Shown: piece after piece, positions 45,301 to 57,840 of the stretch
How positions within the stretch are numbered: the stretch's first letter is position 1
Layout of the letters: the number at the start of each line of letters is the position of its first letter
Assembly: GCA_013339765.2 (NCBI GenBank)
Contig: CM023449.1
Location: 108,912,417-108,976,416, forward strand
Direction of reading: 5' to 3'
DNA length: 64,000 bases
Origin: Haemaphysalis longicornis
Lineage: Eukaryota; Arthropoda; Arachnida; Ixodida; Ixodidae
Translations under genes and position numbers: made by a program
The notes under the pieces: model-generated
What the model saw: only the letters and a program-made list of their open reading frames with translations
What the model was told of the DNA's origin: nothing
Database searches by the model: none

Positions 45301-46464
45301 CCAATGTTTTTTTTTTACTTTGCACATCGCATTAGGGCATACAGACAACCAACGAGCTTAAACTCGAACTTTTCCCTGTATCTAAGCAGCAACGCACGTT
45401 TCAATCCACCCTCCTTTGCGACCTAAATGAGTTCACGGGGTGCTTCGCACTGGATTGTTTGGCCCCAGCGATTTTTAATTAAACCGAGCTTCTGGCGCTA
45501 AACCATGCCAGGAGCAACGTATTGCGTCTGGTATATTGAGCTGTGTTCAGTGGCTTCGGATGCAAATGGGAAGACCACCGGGTGTGCTTAAAAAGGCAGC
45601 AAAGCCACCAAATAGACCGCTTTCGAGCAACGCGTTCGCCCATATAAATTTAGTCTGCGCGCCAAGGCGTGTTGAGCTCCGCTCGGGACAAATGTTCCTG
45701 GCAACTAGACAGATGGTCATTAGGGCTTAGTGAAACGACTGCAGGTCTTTCAAGTTGATCGCATTCCGCATGACAAATTCCTATTAAGCCAATAAAAATC
45801 ACATGACCTGTTAAAAACGGGTTAAATTGGCGCTGGCGGATAGTCCCAAAGCGTAGAATCAGGCAGAATAACCTTTAACTGCCGGCAACGCACAACTGCG
45901 TGTCACGTGGACCATTGTGTCGTCTGAAGCAGAAATATAAAGGTTGAAAACTGAATACTTTCTGGTGTAATTAAAATTTTAAATTTGGGCCTTTCGCCCA
46001 CACAATTAACGTCTTTATACGCTTCGGTTGTTGGATGTTTTCATCTACCTATACGGCTATATTCTTCGTAAACATGTAACGTCCAGTAGATGACCTAGCC
46101 CAGCTAAGTTAGTTCCAAACCTGAAGATGTAAATCATAAAGCATCACCAAAGCAGCCGAGATCTTCGAGTTTCGTCAGTTGTGGTACTCCCTCTATTACA
46201 TCGGGCGATTGAATAAAACTGTGCATTCAAATGTGAATATTCGGTTCAGTTGCCTAGGTGTAAATAAGGGCGCACTTCACAACTCTTACCCAATGTATCC
46301 CAGAGTGTTAGGAGTAGTTCTGCGCGATCGATAGATACCGACACTCCGTGATGCACAGCGGTTTAAAGCACGCGACCATGTTAATTATGTAGGACCGGCA
46401 GCTTTTTACAATCTTCCACAGCGACGGCCCAGACCGTGCGTTGTTTGCATGTTTTTACTAATTA
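42328..46464. other. 4.1 kb without a recognised gene
   Basis: The first 100-150 bases may still belong to the decayed LINE. A short duplication lies at 44907-45000. Nothing else is identified. Confidence 0.4.
44907..45000 (+). repeat. two-copy tandem duplication, offset 58 bp
   Basis: CGCGAGGCGTTGGAAACTAG at 44907 is repeated as CGCGAGGCGTTTGAAGACGA at 44965; both are followed by GTGTCC(C)GGTGT. Confidence 0.65.
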
Positions 46465-48798
46465 GTGCTTCGTCAAACACCCGCACAAAATACCAGCGGA
46501 GAGTCCAAAGCAGCTCGTTTGTTTAACTTCTTTTCTTTCAATAACATCCAGCCTGCCGTCTTGCACCCAAACCCTGCTGGAAACGTACTAAACACTGTTT
46601 TCACAAACCTTAACTCTGTTGTTGTCGATCAGTTCCCCAAACCTATTGTGGCCGTTGACGCGTGGCACCCTCCTTTCGGAGCCTCAGCCCACATATGCAT
46701 GGCGCACGACAACAGCGTTTCAACTCCCACACACGACTTTGCTCGCGGAGAATACACACCTCTCTACCATTCGCTCGACAACGCAGACTCGACCTCTGTA
46801 TACAACGCGCCCAGTGTGGACGTGGCCATCCAGGAGCTAACCCAAACTGTTCATTACTTCATGGACCAACACATCCCAAAGCGGCGAATTCGTTCCTCTA
46901 AATTTCCATTCTGGTTTAGCCAGGAGCTGCGAGGCGCGCTTCGAAGAAAACGTCAATTTCACCGCTTGTTTGAGGCCCACAATGACCCGTCTGCTCTCGC
47001 TAGCTTCAGAGAATGGCGCTCCTCAGTGAAAAAGCTCCTTGCCCGGGATAAAAAGATGTTTACGGACTACCCTGGAACATCTCTTACACACTCCCCTCGG
47101 GAGTTATGGCGGTACGTCAAATTCCGCACACGTCATGCACGCGAAAGCATAACCCTTCAGGATGGTGACAAGATTGTGTCTGACCCTGAAGGCGTGTGTG
47201 AACTTTTCGCACGCCATTTTTCTTCGACGTACTCGACCTCTCATGACAGCGGCAGCGAACTGGATTTCGATTCTCACGGTCCTGTATTGCCAATCCCCAA
47301 CGTAACCGAAAACGATGTTGTGTCCGCCATCCGCAAACTCCCATCGAAAAAGTCGGCAGGTTGTGACAGCATCTCTTGCTTCATCGTGAAGGGTTGTTGC
47401 GCTGTTTTTGCCCCTTTGCTCTGTCACATCATACGTATGTCACTGGTTGAGCAACATTTTCTACTGACTGGAAAATTGGTTCCATCGTCCCTTTGCACAA
47501 ATCCGGAAGGGCCACAATCCCAGCAAACTATAGGTCAATCTCCTGTCGTCATTTTCCAAAGTCTTCGAGAAGGTCTTGCATCGATACCTTTTATCAGCTA
47601 TGCATCCACTAATTCATTCAAACCAACACGGCGTCATGCCCGGAAGGTCGGTAGATTCAAATCTTGCCTGTTTTCTAAACGACATCGGCCCTCCAGTACT
47701 GTCTCGCCAACAGGGAGATACAGTATATTTTGACTGTAGCAAGGCCTTCGACATTGTTAATCACGATATACGACTTCGCAAATTGTCCGCATACGGTCTT
47801 TCCCTTGAGTTCTGCCAGTGGTTCGGCAGCTACTTAAAAGGCAGGTCCAATTGTGTTAGTTACGAAGGTGCTACTTCCCAGCCCTTCCCGATGACCTCAG
47901 GGGTACCTCAAGGCTCGACACTGGGCCCTCTCTTTTTTAATATTTTTGTTAATGACATACACCCCTCTATTAAGCACTGTTCGCTCTCCCAGTATGCCGA
48001 TGATATGAAGCTCTATCGCACTATTTCTTCACCTTACGATCGTGTACTGCTGCAAAATGACATCAACGCAGTTTCTGCATGGTGTGACTGCAACTAGTTA
48101 AAACTTAACCTCTCGAAAACCATCGTAATATCATACACTCGCAAGTCTTCCCCGCTCACTTTTACGTACTTGCTGCTCGGTGAACCTGTAAAACGCGCTA
48201 CCGTAGTGCGCGAGTTGGGCGTAATGATGGATTGCGAAACTGCTTTTTAACGCGCATGTGAACTATCTGACCAACTCCTGTCTCCGTACGCTTTGCATAA
48301 TTTCCCGCGCGACCATGGATTTCACCGACCGATCATGCTTTGTTTCACTGTATCGCGCTCTCATTTTGCCTAAGCTCGACTTTGCTAGTGCAATTTGGAA
48401 TTGTTTAAGCCCTTCGTCCTCCCTTCGACTAGAAAGGATTCAGAAGCGCTTTACTAGAACCGCATTTTCTCGCCACTCACATATGAGCCGATATGAGCAC
48501 GGTGGGCTTCTGAAGATCTTGAATTCAGATGAGCTATCAGCCAGGCGCTCCAGGCGCGACCTGGCTTTTCTGCTTTAATTGTATTCACTCGAAGTTCGAC
48601 TGCCCTTGCCTCGTAAGCTCTGTCCATCTGCGAGTGCCAAGCAGACCACTACGGCCGCATGGATGCTTTGATGTAGACAGATCAATGAGTTTGGCACCAG
48701 CCAGCCGGTACCAGCTCACCTATAACAGTCTGTTTCTATCTCCTATAGACGTTTTTTGCAGCGATTTGGTACTGTTTAAGCGCTCTCTGAAATGTTGA
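46465..48798 (+). pseudogene. endonuclease-reverse transcriptase of the Jockey-like LINE
   Basis: The first frame (46465 on) starts inside the endonuclease: RLFNFFSFNNIQPAV, NVLNTVFTNLNSVVV and VDAWHPPFG, the last with the His of the active-site loop. A linker leads to RKLPSKKSAGCDSISCFIV (RT motif 1). A frameshift near 47455 moves the frame; from 47576 it reads HPLIHSNQHGVMPGRS, VYFDCSKAFDIVNHD (motif A), TSGVPQGSTLGPLFF (motif B) and LSQYADDMKLYR (YADD, motif C). A stop at 48096-48098 and another near 48248-48250 precede the thumb (YRALILPKLDFASAIWN) and a further frame change near 48530. The catalytic Asp residues are intact, so it is a fairly young but dead copy. It lies between unassigned DNA and a compound microsatellite. 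Confidence 0.88.
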
Positions 48799-49170
48799 TA
48801 TTTTGAATACGCATGCTGTGGAGAGGTCGCTCCTGCACTTCTCTCCCTGCTCTCGTGTTTCCTCACATACAGCGCTACCTTGCCCATGTTCGTACGTGTT
48901 CTCCTGATGCAGTACTCCAGACACGTCCTCCGAGCCTTTACCGTTCAAAAAGTTTGTGTCTCCTTCGATAAAATCACTACACTTTTTATATATCATATGC
49001 ACTTCCAAATTAACCAATTTTTGATTATACGCTGCCCATGACTGTTTGATTCCTTGTACCATGCATCTATGTTCTGTTGCCTGTTCGTTATCTTTGTACC
49101 TATGTGTGCGGTGATCACACCAAGAAGGCCCTGTGCTGTTGGTGGAGAACTTCAAATAAATAAACTCTGC
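46465..49170 (+). mobile_element. Jockey-like LINE, 5'-truncated with 3' UTR
   Basis: Coding sequence runs from the C-terminal part of the endonuclease (46465) to a stop at 48798. A ~370-base 3' UTR follows and ends at AATAAATAAAC (49155-49166). No long poly-A tail is left. Confidence 0.75.
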
Positions 49171-49261
49171 GCCGCTCAGCGCTTTTTTAAGCGGTCTCAA
49201 ATTTCCCCACTTGGCCCTTAGTAACAGACCCTTGCCTACACATGGGACCGCGTAAAAGAGA

Positions 49262-49368
49262 CGAGAGAGAGAGAGAGAGAGGGGAGTAGAGAGGGGATAT
49301 ATATATATATATATATTATTATATATCATATATATATATATATTATATAGAGAGAGAGAGGAGAGAGA
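49262..49368. repeat. compound (GA)n-(TA)n-(GA)n microsatellite
   Basis: GAGAGA runs (49262-49298) are followed by (TA)n to about 49347 and again by GA-rich sequence to 49368. The second GA block is probably the (CT)n tail of the minus-strand LINE that follows. Confidence 0.9.
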
Positions 49369-49370
49369 AG

Positions 49371-49951
49371 CACTTTATTGAGGGTAAAGATAGGCCAGGA
49401 TACCCGGGGGTATTCCCCAGGACAAAGAGGTTCAGCTGATCTCTATGTTTCACACATAGATATCTGTTCAGGTATAAGCTTGCTGTCCACATGGGATTCA
49501 TCGTTCACTGATTTTGCCACTCTTCACACAAAGTTAAATCAGGCGGATGGAGCATAATTGGTGCAGCCCACATCAGTCAGACAGCCTGCTACACCAGTTT
49601 GAAGCGAACACTCTCACAAGCGCCTTCAGTAATCATTTCGAGTGTTGGTGGATATTCCCGACCACGGCGGATGTGCTGGGATTCGGATGTAGGTAACGGG
49701 CCAATCGCTAAAAGCTGCGCATGGCCTGTGTCGAAGACGGTACAGAGCGAGATGAGATGAAATAGATTTGGTGTGCCATTGCAACCACAATGTGGGCAGC
49801 GGTGAAGATTGGATCCTGCAGGGGTGTTCCATTTGTATATAACGTGTGGGGTTTTGGCTGCGTTAGCATAAAATTTATTCGCAAATATTTCTCCCGAGCG
49901 GGAAAGAGGCTTGAGAAAGTCGAGGACACTGTCCGGGGATACATCTCGCAT
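49371..49951 (-). pseudogene. LINE C-terminal fragment with zinc knuckle and 3' end
   Basis: The frame 49951-49589 reads KFYANAAKTPHVIYKWNTP and RCPHCGCN-GTPNLFHLISLC, parallel to NAAVTPHIIYKWIHPS and CPHCSATS-IADLNHL of the LINE at 17108-18140, so the two belong to related families. Downstream, CCTCAATAAAGTGC (minus strand, near 49380) is a polyadenylation signal directly before the GA/CT tail. RT and RNase H are missing. The copy is severely 5'-truncated. Confidence 0.75.
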
Positions 49952-52389
49952 ACCTTATCTGCTTAGTTTCTTCAGATGCCGAAGCCGAAGTTGCCAAATT
50001 TACTGGAGAGAATTTGAAACTGGATATGCATTGGGAACCGCGGAAGGGGCTTTAAGGGCTTTTACTTAGGACATTTAAAGACCGTACCTAGGGCATGAGA
50101 AATACTAATTAGTAGTGAGTGGATAGGGGTTCTTGGTGATGTCTTTCGGGAGGCTTGTTTAAGGGGTTCATTGTTTATATATTTTTGCTGTTTGTTTTCA
50201 GAGCGCTGTCATTTAATGGTTGTGTCTAGGATAAATGTGCTTTTTGTGCAACCGATCAACAGCTTTACAGCGCCCACCTTTTTATGCAGGTCGAATTACA
50301 CAACCTGACAAAACAACTGGCGAACCTGCCAGGATAGATTTATCATGACCCAGGGTATTTCTATCAGTTCCAGTCACGCATCTTGGCAGCTAGGAGAATA
50401 TGTTTGGGAAAGTGTGTAACTTTGGTTTAAACGTGAGATTTAAAGAAGGACCTCTTTTACAAGCTATGTGAAGAAAAATCTCAGAAAGAGAAGGCGAGGT
50501 TTGAGGTGGAGAAGAGGAGGGCAAGAAGGAGACACCAAGGCCCGGAACGAGCAACCCAGAGATCACGCTGCCGGGACCCGTATGTCGCATCCAAAGCTTG
50601 AGCGAGAGTTGAGCGACATTGGAGCGGTTTCAGTGTCCTTGCCGCCCCAGCAGCCACTGGTTGAGTGCCTACGCTGAGCGTCATCGCACCGTCCACTGAC
50701 TGCTCTATGGCCCCCCCAACAATGACTCTACCGGAACCAGAAGCTACTTCAAGTGGTGTACGGCTACGACGGAAGTAGCCAGTGAGCGCCGAACTCACGA
50801 AGGCACAGCGTCAGCGGTTGGTCCAAGCCACATATCAATAAACGCGCCTAATGCGAAAGCCACGTCAGGATGGCCCCATCAGAACAACGCAGCGGGAAAA
50901 ACATAACGTAGGCCTAGTGAATAACACCAGTTGGTCGAGGGCATTGTTGGGCCATTTGCATAATATCTGGTTTGATGGTTGAGCTGTAATTATTAGTTGC
51001 GGTTTTTAGTTAGGTTTTGCTACTATTTATAAGTTTTGCTATTAATTTGGGTTGGTTGTGGTGTTTTGAGTGTGATTATTTATGCAAGGGGGTTTTTCGT
51101 CTTTTATACAAATTTGCATCTCTCTTAGCGACTGAATCCGATTCCATTCTTTCCTGCGCGCGGAGATAGCACTGACACTAAACACTTAGCCATTCGCTTG
51201 CACGTTTCTGCACTGGGGCTATCCTGAAAGCGCGAAGCAAACGAGATTCAGTTGCAACACAGAATGTATGAAAAAATTTTACACTCCCCAAAAATGGCGC
51301 GGCCAAGTGCCAAGCGGGAGTATTGAAAGTAGCAAGGTCATCCATTTTGTGCTAAGGAGTGCATATTGCAGCTAGAGTGTCGATGGCGTTGTATAAACAT
51401 GATATCATATGTGGTACTTTTCAACGGACACAGCCCTAATAGAGAGCGCTGAATATGCCAAGCGTGGTAAGGGCGATTGCGAGTGTCACTCGAGGTGCAG
51501 CGGATGCTCCACTATCCCCACTTTCTTAACTCAAGCTACTGGAAACTTGGGCCAGGCCTATCTCGGGTCTTCTGTAAAAGGGCCCCTGATGGGTTACTGT
51601 CGACTTCCACAAGAACATCCAGCGCGTAGCAAGAATATTGCCTAAGTTACATCAGTAGTGGCGACATCTTCTGTGAAGTTTACCAGCACGAACTCTAAGC
51701 TAGCCATAAGTACAAAAACACCATGACGTTTGTAATGCGGTCCCTGTCAAGGACGGGGGCCAATCCGACGAAAGGATGGTGGAAAATCTGTGAGGAAGAA
51801 ATCCCGTCAAGAAAGCCAGGAAAATAACAGGATGGCCATGCTTGGAAGGAAATAGGAGTGCTCTGGGGACTCACGGTAGGTGGGCAATTCTTGTGCTTCG
51901 GGAGCCTGCCGTAGGACACCCAGAGGCACGGTGCCCTCCTGTTGTTTTAGAACGTCCAGGAACCCCGTCCCGACCATTTACCATATGCGCCTCTACCACA
52001 CGCCGAATTGTGGCCACCGTACCTCTGCCCTTTGCCCCCGCCACTGACCTCGCATGGCCACTGCCTTCGTCACACCTCCAACGCCCTGCCTTGTGTGCCT
52101 CTGCAAGATCAGCCATTTCTTCGCCTGTAAGACCGAACAAACGTTCGTTTAAAATATTATACTTAACTGTGACTGTTCATATTTTTGCCTTTCCTGCGGC
52201 CCGGACGTTCCGACCGTTGTCTATATATGTCCTGACATGCACGTATTATTGTCCCCACTTCACGGCGTCTGCCTCTTGCTGGCTTTTTTGCATGACAAAA
52301 GGCTCTGAAAAGAAGCCTTGCACGTTGCTCAGGTACAGGAATCAGAAGGAAGAAGAAAAATGTTTTTAGAATTTTAAAACGGATGTGTG
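49952..52389. other. no recognisable gene
   Basis: Around 50465-50540 KARFEVEKRRARRRH resembles the coiled, charged part of an LTR-retrotransposon gag, but this is too short to call. A 175-codon frame at 51842-52369 and a minus-strand frame at 52140-51871 overlap and neither is recognisable. Confidence 0.35.
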
Positions 52390-54565
52390 GCCACCTCAGT
52401 CCAAATAGTAGTGTGCGTTTGTTGCCAGAGTGGCCCGCTGGATCAGGTTTTGCTTGTCCGGTAGGTCCGAGATGGTCAGCGCACATTCACACGGCCCGGC
52501 AGTAGGTCAGGGGAGTTGGGAGAGATTTTGTGTACAGAGGATTACGAGGTGAAGGGTTGGGGCTGGTGTGTGGCTGTCAGGGCATTTCTAGGTTAAATGG
52601 CTGTCGGAATTGTGAGATAGGATCGCACCGTTCCAGTGTGTGTTTGTTTGTCGACTTCGCGAGATGCAGAATTCTTCATGGGTGAGTGTAAGGTGGGAAG
52701 GAGGATATTCACCTTTAGTGATGTGGTGGTGCGATAAAATATATGAGTAGGTGGTTGCTGTAGCGTGTCTTGCATGGTCGCCAAGTCGTCCGGCCTCTCC
52801 AGGAGTGCCTGGCAATGGAGTTCACGGGCGGCAGCGTGGGCGGCTTCGTTCCCATGGAGGGACCAGTGACCCTGGGTTGCACACGATGGTGATGTTAGGA
52901 GGGGATGCTAGGGATTGTAGAAGCCTGACGGCAGGTGGGGGAATTCTTCCGAGGAGGTATCTTCGACAGGCTCGCTGTGTGTCGGTGATAATCCGGAGGT
53001 AGTCGCACGTTGCTGTATGCGTTGCGAAGGCTATTGCCGTAGCTCCCTCTGTAGATGGACATACGTGGCGGTATGTGAGTGTGGTGTACGTGGTGTCTCT
53101 GGTGTTGGTAACCGCTAGGGTTGTATGAAAAGGTGAGTGAGCGACATCGGTGTAGCGGGTGTTGTTGCATGATGAGTATTTTCTGTTTAGGAAGTGAACG
53201 CGAGTGTAACGTCCTCTGTTGTACTAGGGATACATACGTCTTAGGATTTGGGTGGGTTTCATGGTGTCTCGTACATGAGGTGGTGTTGGCTGTAAGGCCG
53301 CATAGACATCTGATACACAGCGACCTAAATTTTGGATCATTGTGGGGCCGGTAGAGGTTAGCGTAAAATCAGAGAGTTGGCTAGTTCTGTGAGCTTCTCT
53401 AAGATTGGAAAGTGTGTTTCAGAGGTAAAGATGAAAGAAGGTATTAGTGGGAATGAAAGTAGGTAGCTCTAGGGCTATCTTGGAGACTCAGCGAATGAGA
53501 GAATCTAGCTTTGAGTGCTCTTGGGATCGGAGTTGGACATGGGGAGTGCCATACGTAAGTCTGCTGAGTAGTAAGGATTGCACAAATTGACACAAGTCTT
53601 CTTCCTTGAGAGCGTGTTTGGATGCATATACGGCGGATGAGGTGGACGAGCGGAGATATGGTGAGGTGTAGTTGGTGTAGGAGTGCTACCAGCAGACCCA
53701 TCTTGTGTGGAAGCATGCTCCCAGGAATCCAAAACGTTCACTTGTGTAGGGGTTCCTGGTGGATCATAGCCTGAGGATCCGGTGCCTGGTCTGGGGTCTT
53801 CGAAGGGTGTGTGCACAAAGAACAAGAGGGGCCGATTTTGAACAGGGACAGCTGAGACAGCGCAATTCCCAGTAGTTGATGACGGTGTCGCTCCCGTGTG
53901 GTAACGCGGATTGTAGGGCGCAGGTTGAGCCATTGCTGTCCATAGGGTAAGATCGTCCGCGTAGTAAAGTGTGATGAAGGTTGGTGATGCCGCAAAGCTG
54001 GTAAAAGAGAAATATTGAATATAGGAAGGAAACCAGTGAACCTTGCAGGATGTGGTCAACGTCGAGAAGTTCTATGACCCGAGTGGGATAGTGGAACTTC
54101 GGTCAGTAAGAATTGCCCGTAAATAGTAGAAGGTGCGCTGACCGCAGCGTGGGATGCTCAGAGATTTCAGGATAGCTCATGAGAGACGTGGTCGGAGTCA
54201 CCAAGAACATCGATAGCTACTATTGCGCTGCGATTAATTTTGCTAAGGTCGTCTATGACCTGTTCTTTTAGCTGAATAAAGACGTCTTATGTGGAACTGT
54301 GGTAACGGAACCCAGACAGGGTGGTGGGAAAAGGTCATTATTTCCCAGATGGGTAGTGAGTGCTGCGTTGATGGCATCTTCCAGCAGCTTGCCGAGACAG
54401 GACGAGAGAGATACGGGACGTATGTTAGTGGGCGCACTCGGCTTACTGAGATTATGAATGACAGTAATGTCGGCGTAGCGCCGTTGAGTAGGGAGCATTC
54501 CGCTGGCCAGTGGTGGTCACAGGTAGGTAGTAGAGATTATTCAGCCTCATGGTCGACTTTTCGCT
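52390..54565 (-). pseudogene. LINE with RT and RNase H domains, heavily frameshifted
   Basis: On the minus strand from 54500 down: RRYADITVIHNLSKPSAPT and NIRPVSLSSCLGKLLEDAIN (RT fingers), then YADDLTLWT (catalytic box, near 53965), then RRMHPNTL-type connection sequence, and an RNase H region: EGATAIAFATHTATCDYLRI (Glu), ITDTQRACRRYLLGRIPP (Asp) and HGNEAAHAAARELH, the last just after a frame change near 52860. A C-terminal stretch runs to about 52500. This order (RT, then RNase H) is that of the I/R1-type LINEs also seen at 17108 and 49371. At least five frame changes make it defunct. The endonuclease and ORF1 are not found; the 5' end is near 54565. Confidence 0.8.
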
Positions 54566-55989
54566 GAACCTGTTGGTAAGAAAACATTTTTTGCACGCAT
54601 TAAACAATACTTAAATAAGCTGAGCCTACGATTGCAACTTAATTATGGTGGTTCTTTTAGTGCGATATTTTACAACAGAAACACAAAGAACGTAGCGATG
54701 CCCTCAATAGCCTACGTTCCTTTTCATCATTACTGTTTGAGGATTTGATAAGATCATTAGTAATCCCCAATTGCAGCTACCGTGTTCTTCAACTTAGGGT
54801 TAAAGCTCTAGAGAAAGCAAAACAACACAGTCTGTTCACTCTACTAACTTTAAACTAGGAAGTTCACATTATTTTGTGAAGCATAAAACAACACTAGCAA
54901 AACCAGACTCTTTCCGGCACTGAAAGTGCATTTTGTTTCTAGGATGTACGGATGTCCTGTTATGGAAGTTCAATAGACTAAGGTCTCCCTGAAATGCAAT
55001 CCACCTATGTTAAAATGAATTCGTTCTTATTTCGTTCTGGGAAATTTAGCTTACGTGTTCAAGAGTAATCTGAACAAGTTGGCATATGAAGAAAAGGTAA
55101 TTTGAAGACACCTCGTTCTACACCCAAAACAATTTTTTTATTTTGATGCAAGCATTTGTTAATACTGAGAATTGCTTGAAAGTATTTCTTATTCCCTGAT
55201 TAAACTTGTTATCAGAAATAAGATATGAGAGAAAACCGTCAAAATCGAATAATCTGTAATGAAAGCTGTGGCAAGCCCCTAAAAGACCGCCTAATGATGT
55301 AAACTGAACGGTCTGACCTATATGTCGATAGAGCGATGGCCCTAGATATGTAGTGGCCACGCGTTCAAACCCTGTGGCCACATAAAAAAGGCTTATGTTA
55401 CTGTAATCAATGAAGACACCCTGTACACGTATCGAAAAACGGATGTACAAATGGTAGAGATGACTCATGATCACAATTAAGTAACTAAATCACAATAAAA
55501 TTAGTGTCGTCCAGTGTTATTCTTCTCCTTGTTTCTATTTCTCCAGTATGTATGTTTTATTATACCAAAAGCACAGTACATTTTGGTTAGTAGTTGTGAT
55601 GTGGTTGTTATATATGTCTGCCAGTCGTTTATTGCAACCTAGAAGTTGTACCTTGTTCTAGGCCCGTGATTCTGTTTTGTGCGAGAACACTCTCTTGTGT
55701 TTATAAGCATAAGCCAGCAAATGTTCCACAGAAATCTTTGTTGGTACCCCTCCATATGCGATCAATCTGTCCTTTCAGGTTGAAGTTTTTTTGTTATTAT
55801 TGCCATTTACTTTTTTATACGTCTATATTTACTGCTTTGTACTACATTCTGTTAATGTTTCTTCGAATATTGTGCATTTATATATAACTTAGTTTAAACG
55901 AATGTTTGCTAATAATAAAACTATGCAGTTATTTGTATTTCTCTTCTCTCTTTAGTTGGTTTGCTCATGTTTATTGCTTAATCACTGCT
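54566..55989. other. unassigned; possible tRNA-like SINE scrap at 55325-55385
   Basis: GATGGCCCTAGATATGTAG followed by CGCGTTCAAACCCTGTGGCC resembles A- and B-box order, but the spacing and body are not convincing. The 118-codon minus-strand frame at 55474-55118 matches nothing known. Confidence 0.3.
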
Positions 55990-56127
55990 TCGACAAACTC
56001 ACTTTTTGAGTTTTTATAGAGCGTCCCGTTTCAGCCTGCGGACTTCTGGGACCCTCGTCTGTATATTTATATGTTTGTAAACCTTTACACAGAAATAAAT
56101 TTCATTTTGACTTTTGAAAAAAAAATG
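55990..56127 (+). mobile_element. LINE 3' tail with polyadenylation signal and poly-A
   Basis: GGGACCCTCGTCTGTATAT leads to AATAAATTTCATTTTGACTT (signal at 56094-56099), and A9 follows at 56117-56125. This is the end of a retrotransposed transcript; the GGGACCCTCGTCTGTAT phrase is one I know from tick LINE 3' UTRs. No coding part is attached. Confidence 0.5.
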
Positions 56128-56398
56128 TGGTAGGGTCCATGCCATCCCGTGAGGGGTGAAGATGACGGGCAGACGCCTGGTGTGGCGGCTACAGTAGCAC
56201 TGATGGATGCAACTTTAATAAAATCTTTTAGGTTCGCATGCGCTGTAAGTGCTTCATGCGATTTTAGTCAGCTTGCGCTTACATAATAAACTGGAGAACA
56301 AACCACTGACTGTGGAGCTGCCTTTTTTTCTACGCGCAGCTGGCTGTAGGGAGCTGTTATTCGACAGCAGGAAAACGGCACTCAAAAGGTAGAACTTT

Positions 56399-57020
56399 GT
56401 GGGACACATAGAGGTCGCCAACATGAAGGTTGCGTGGAGGATGCAGGGAGTCGGTGGCCAAAGTTCAATACAGGGGACACACAAAGGACGAATACGGTCT
56501 ATTGTCTTCGGGATAGGCAGCGGACACAGAAAGGCCGTACGTTGTCTGCTGCCTTGGGAGGTAGACCGGAAACATCGAGGACGGAAACAGAAAGGACACC
56601 TGGAGGACGCAGAAAATCGGTGGCCATATTTTAATTCAGGGAACACACAAAGGACGAATGTGGTCTATTGTCTTCGGGATAGGCAGGGGACACAGAAAGG
56701 CCGTATGTTGTCTGCTGGCTTCGGGGAGGTAGACCGGACACATCGAGGATGGAAACACAAAGAACACTTGGAGGACGCAGGAAGTCGGTGGAACATTTTA
56801 GTAAAGAAGAAACGCACAGAACGTACTGGGTCGATTGCCTTCGGGATAGGCAGGGGACACAGAAAGGCTGTATGTTGTCTGCTACCTTGGGGAGGTAGAC
56901 GGGGCACTTCGAGGACGGAAAAACAAGGGACACTTGGAGGACGCAGAAAGTTGGTGGCCAAATTTCAACACAGGAGAAACACACAAAACGTACAGGGTCG
57001 ATTGCCTTGGGCACATAGAC
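56399..57020 (+). repeat. tandem repeat, ~167-bp unit, nearly four copies
   Basis: GGTGG occurs at 56453, 56619, 56787 and 56953, spacings of 166, 168 and 166. Each unit contains GGGACACA, AAAGGACGAA or its variants, TCTATTG-CTTCGGGATAGGCAG, GGTAGACCGG and a TCGAGGACGGAAA block. The frame stays open for 217 codons because the unit lacks stops in that frame, not because it is a gene. Confidence 0.9.
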
Positions 57021-57296
57021 TGTCTTTTGATTTGGCATACACATTTTTATAAGGGCGTGACTTGTGGCACATCGGCTCAGTCGTCGTTGCCGTCATCTTG
57101 GTTGACCGAATGATGATACCTAATTTTTCTTTTTAGGTATGAGATTATTTTCAGGTAATGCCCCAGAGGGCTGCCATGTTGGCTTTCAGCAGATGACAGT
57201 CCATTTATTTAAACAGCTTCAGTTTTGTCTTAAGTGTCTCTATAAGGAGGGAATGCACAAGGTAAAAGGGGACATTACCATCAGAAAGTCAAGTCC

Positions 57297-57308
57297 ATGA
57301 ACGCACAC

Positions 57309-57347
<39 letters not shown>

Positions 57348-57840
57348 ACACACACACACACACACCCACACACACGCACACCCGCACACACACACACCCG
57401 CACACACGCGCACGCGCACGCACACGCACACACAAACGCGAACAGACACAAGCGCACACACACAAACGCACGCACACACGCGCGCACGCTCAAGCGCCCA
57501 AGCGCGGGAGTACACACACAGATACGCCGAAACACATGCACATAAACACGCATGAACACACACGCAAAAGCACATAAACAAACACACCAGCACGCACACA
57601 CAACTACACGCAGACACACCTAAGCACATGTCCACGCACAAACACAGGGAAACAGACGCGCACCCAGAAACACGCACACTAACACAAACACGCCCACACA
57701 CCCACACACACGCACTCACAAGTCAACACTAATACACTCACCTAAACAACGAAATACACGCTCACGCGCGAGCACTGAAACAAACAAGCACAACACACAA
57801 ACCAACACACGCACGTACAGACACACACAAACACACACTT
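57297..57840. repeat. CA/CACG satellite, ~540 bp
   Basis: Pure (CA)n at the left end grades into CACACACG, CGCACG and AACACACA variants to about 57840. It resembles the array at 23621-24045 in composition. Confidence 0.95.

Noticed and set aside
50465..50680. Charged stretch KARFEVEKRRARRRH as LTR gag
   Set aside because: Only about 15 residues resemble gag and the frame ends soon after.
51842..52369. 175-codon ORF
   Set aside because: No domain, overlapped by an equally open minus-strand frame; likely compositional.
55118..55474. 118-codon minus-strand ORF rich in aromatic residues
   Set aside because: It overlaps a possible SINE scrap and shows no recognisable domain.
56399..57052. 217-codon ORF as a repeat protein
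   Set aside because: The frame follows a ~167-bp DNA tandem repeat whose length is not a multiple of three in every unit, so the peptide does not repeat cleanly.
57240..57719. Long frames across the second CA array
   Set aside because: Same compositional artefact; no start context or conserved content.
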